A stretch of 64,000 bases of DNA. Origin: Chryseobacterium nakagawai (GTDB lineage Bacteria; Bacteroidota; Bacteroidia; Flavobacteriales; Weeksellaceae). The position numbers were made by a program, and so were the translations under genes. Shown piece after piece: positions 61,585 to 64,000 of the stretch (positions are counted from its first letter, which is position 1; every line of letters starts with the position of its first letter). The DNA is taken from the NCBI RefSeq assembly GCF_900637665.1, contig NZ_LR134386.1:4890501-4954500 (forward strand), read 5' to 3'. The notes beneath the pieces were generated by a model. The model was not told the DNA's origin. It saw only the letters and a program-made list of their open reading frames with translations, and ran no database searches.

Positions 61585-62199
61585 TTAAAATTTCTTTCCA
61601 ATAAATACTCCGAAGTTGACATCAGTCTCATAACTGTTTCCTGTCTGGGAAATGTTACTTCCTATTCCGAACTGCATTTTCTTTTTATTCTCTAATCCCA
61701 GACGAATAACCTGGCTGCTGGCTTGATGTTCTTTAAAACTGAAATCAGACTCTACAATCAACATGCTGTAAAAATTTAGCCTTTCATTAATCTTTGGCGT
61801 GTATTCCATTAAAGTATATAAACCTAATCCAAGTTCTTTTGCATCCGTAGAATACGTTAATGCTGGAAATACACTTATTCCAAAAACATCATTTGCTTTT
61901 CCGTACGCCAACCCAACAGAGGGCATAATATCTTTATCAGAAATATGGATACCCGCAGAAATCCCCAGATTCTTCCCAATTCCATAATTAATATTTTGAT
62001 AGAGTTCAGGATTTACTTTTTTCAGAGTATAGTCATAACCTATAGTTCCCGATGCAAAATAATTCCATTTATTTCCGAAGTCTTTATCATAGATCCCCAA
62101 TATCTCAGTTTCTTTATTGCCGGCATATGCCTGGACAGAAATCTGCGATTTGCAACCGAAAGGAATCAGCAAGATGAGGAGAAATACATATTTTTTCAT
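61585..62199 (-). CDS. secreted outer membrane-type protein, partner of the deiminase gene
   Basis: 204 aa from ATG 62199 (MKKYVFLLILLIPFGCKSQ). The start could be a lipoprotein signal (GCKSQ) or ordinary signal peptide. Repeated strands such as ISVFPALTYSTDAKELGLGLY suggest a small beta-barrel. It is 4 nt upstream of the agmatine deiminase gene; a joint role at the outer membrane is likely but inferred. Confidence 0.65.
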   Translation of the reverse strand: MKKYVFLLILLIPFGCKSQISVQAYAGNKETEILGIYDKDFGNKWNYFASGTIGYDYTLKKVNPELYQNINYGIGKNLGISAGIHISDKDIMPSVGLAYGKANDVFGISVFPALTYSTDAKELGLGLYTLMEYTPKINERLNFYSMLIVESDFSFKEHQASSQVIRLGLENKKKMQFGIGSNISQTGNSYETDVNFGVFIGKKF

Positions 62200-62296
62200 T
62201 GTTTTTTTTAATTTTGCTTGATAAACTCCCGTTACCGTCATTTACTGATGCAAAATTAAAAACTCAAAAAATCAATTCTTGTCCTAAAAGGACATC

Positions 62297-63085
62297 TTAC
62301 TCATACAATGGAAAATAAATATGAGTAACCTCTGCGTTTTCATACTCTTCAATAACATCGGAATTATCCAACAAAAACTGCTTCCCGGAAAGCCATGATT
62401 GATAGAATGAACGATAAGTCTCCAAAATATTTCCATAAAGGCCATGGTGGGTGAACTTTGCATATTTCCCACCAAAAATTTCGCTTTTTACCAATCCTTT
62501 AATCTCTTCATCTGTGATTACTGCCGCACCATATCTACAGTGTGAATGACTGGTTATCAGAGGTTGGTCACGGATGATTCCATAAGCGGCTTCAAATATC
62601 TCAGCATCCGGTTCAATTTCTTTCCATAATGCATCAATTTCCTGATTATTATAATTTTTAGCTTTTATAAATTTACAATAAACGGATACTGTATCTTTAT
62701 ATTTGATCTCAATTTTCAGATCTGTATCATGGTTCTCTATAAATTCTTTGAAGACATCCTGTTTCTGTTTCCTTGCTTCTGCCGGAGAAATAGAATATTG
62801 TTTTTTAAATGCCTTTGAAAAGGATTGAATATTAAAATATCCCACCTGCCATGCTATTTCAGAAAGACTATCTTCTGTATAGATCAGTTTTTTATAGGCG
62901 TTCTCCAAACGCAGACGTTTTTGAAACCCGGAAATCGTTTCATTAAAAAGTTTAAAAAAAATGCGTTGAAAATTACGGTAAGAATAATGAGACATTGATT
63001 CTATCTCATGAGCAGTTACTTCCCTATCAAAATTGGCTTCAATATGGTCGATAATTTTTTGTATCTCATTAAAATTAACCTGCAT
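62297..63085 (-). CDS. AraC family regulator with GyrI-like domain
   Basis: 262 aa. Here the AraC HTH is N-terminal (HEIESMSHYSYRNFQRIFF and then SLSEIAWQVGYFNIQSFSKA), and residues about 115-262 are a GyrI/Rob-like effector-binding domain with ITSHSHCRYGAAV and YAKFTHHGLYGNI. Such proteins sense small molecules or drugs. Monocistronic, next to an unrelated gene. Confidence 0.85.
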   Translation of the reverse strand: MQVNFNEIQKIIDHIEANFDREVTAHEIESMSHYSYRNFQRIFFKLFNETISGFQKRLRLENAYKKLIYTEDSLSEIAWQVGYFNIQSFSKAFKKQYSISPAEARKQKQDVFKEFIENHDTDLKIEIKYKDTVSVYCKFIKAKNYNNQEIDALWKEIEPDAEIFEAAYGIIRDQPLITSHSHCRYGAAVITDEEIKGLVKSEIFGGKYAKFTHHGLYGNILETYRSFYQSWLSGKQFLLDNSDVIEEYENAEVTHIYFPLYE

Positions 63086-63211
63086 ACCATAAATTTTCGC
63101 TATGAAACTGTTTTAATCTCTATGAGGCTATTCATACAAGTATTACTATAGAAATAACAAACAGATCATATTATTCTTTTACTAAGGTAAGAAAAAGAGG
63201 TGTTTGGTATT

Positions 63212-64000
63212 TTACTTTGCTTCAGTTTTATATCCTGACTTATCTAAAAATTTCTCTGTTTCAGTTGTATTACTTAAATCCAGATTCATGATAGTATTGA
63301 TCGCCAATTTTTTATTTCCAGATCTTTCATAAAATCTTTTGGTGATGATATATCCCATAAAATATCCCAGATCCGCAGGTCTGTCTTTGATGACAGCAGT
63401 ATTGGATAACCAGTTTTGAAAATTATCAGCTTTCATTTCTTTTTGAAAATCATTCCACAGAGAATCTTGATGATGCATTCCATAATCTATATAAGGAGCT
63501 TCAACTTTTTTCCCGGTTAATAGCTCTGCTATAAAATCTGCAGATCCCTCTTTCAAGCAAAGCCCTAATAAATTGGTTTTTGTTCCTCTTAAATTTTGTT
63601 GAGTATGGACCAGTTCATGGGCAGTAAGAAAAATAATTCCTGAATTGATCTTCATCCTGTCCTGATAGTTTTTGGACAGCTCAGAATAGTCCACTGTCTT
63701 ATCTGAAGCAGCCAGTTCAGAACCTATGATAAGATTCCCGTTGATTACTGTTCCGCCACCTTTAAGGTTTCCCATCGTAAAATAAATCTTAGGTGGTGAA
63801 AAATCAGCATATAACCAACTGAAATTTTGATAAAGGCTTTCTATATTTTTAAAATCTTTTTGAATTTGCTCTGTTTTACTTCTGATAGATTTCCAGAATT
63901 TTGGCTTTGATTCAAAAGATTCAATCCATTGCTCAGAAGTAAAGTTCCTTGATTGAACAAAATCTTTTAAACCGGGAGTTGCTTTATCAACATATAACTT
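63212..64000 (-). CDS. HEXXH zinc protease-like protein (DUF2268 type), N-terminally cut by window edge
   Basis: At least 262 codons, open to the window edge; an in-frame ATG at 63775 is internal since the frame continues with KLYVDKATPGLKDFVQ. The zinc motif TAHELVHTQQ and the glutamate in LKEGSADFIAELL match the DUF2268 predicted Zn-dependent protease pattern. A signal peptide would be outside the window. Function unknown. Confidence 0.75.
   Translation of the reverse strand, partial: KLYVDKATPGLKDFVQSRNFTSEQWIESFESKPKFWKSIRSKTEQIQKDFKNIESLYQNFSWLYADFSPPKIYFTMGNLKGGGTVINGNLIIGSELAASDKTVDYSELSKNYQDRMKINSGIIFLTAHELVHTQQNLRGTKTNLLGLCLKEGSADFIAELLTGKKVEAPYIDYGMHHQDSLWNDFQKEMKADNFQNWLSNTAVIKDRPADLGYFMGYIITKRFYERSGNKKLAINTIMNLDLSNTTETEKFLDKSGYKTEAK

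Overview
The window looks like a chromosome segment of a flavobacterium, most likely Chryseobacterium or a close relative (genus is inference). Reasons: AT-rich DNA; promoters of the Bacteroidetes type TAnnTTTG; secreted proteins whose signal peptides end in FSQ/YAQ/YGQ; and a typical gene set (class II HMG-CoA reductase, S9 peptidase, MpaB-like oxygenase, HdeD, Porphyromonas-type agmatine deiminase).

1-20102: most of a Mu-like transposable prophage whose left part lies outside the window. From the right end inward it has a LexA/CI-type repressor (+), an operator-rich divergent region, a Ner-like 57-aa protein, a 45-aa ORF, MuA, MuB, a row of small early/middle genes including a DUF3164 protein, a possible holin and an M15 endolysin (all -). 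Three small genes follow beyond a terminator, two with signal peptides. A structural block runs on the opposite strand (TerS, TerL, gp36-like, portal-MuF fusion, tape measure, gpG-like), then a ClpP-type head protease and the capsid gene, again on the minus strand. Four copies of a ~45-bp element folding into a tRNA T-arm-like hairpin sit just before four early/middle genes, including muA. The outer stem shows a compensatory change. I consider this one of the two most original signals.

20110-36460: housekeeping genes. An mvaA operon, a radical-SAM/DUF4130 pair linked to DNA metabolism, then a 236-bp tandem repeat (four copies plus a start of a fifth) holding eight perfect and one near-perfect DnaA boxes plus four box-like TTTTCCACA sites. 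This is a candidate oriC or DnaA-titrating locus. Then an AlkD-like protein, a peroxiredoxin-like protein with divergent HxlR regulator, pfkA, gapA, a LuxR regulator, an MpaB-like oxygenase and recA.

36471-43286: a five-gene class II lanthipeptide cluster on the minus strand: degenerate LanC-like protein, GG-leader precursor, LanM, secreted HEXXH protein, and a glycosyltransferase-like protein with a DSD motif. It has an attenuator-like hairpin after the precursor gene and no transporter. The LanM lacks one conserved kinase-site histidine.

43470-64000: S9 peptidase, htpG, XRE regulator, an alkyltransferase-like protein (PAHRV), deoxyhypusine synthase-like protein, a possible small RNA and 30-aa membrane peptide, GreA/B-type factor, ArfB, MenE, two tandem tRNA-Gln(TTG) genes each with its own promoter and terminator, several small unknown proteins, HdeD-like protein, secreted agmatine deiminase family protein, AraC regulator and a zinc protease-like protein cut by the window edge.
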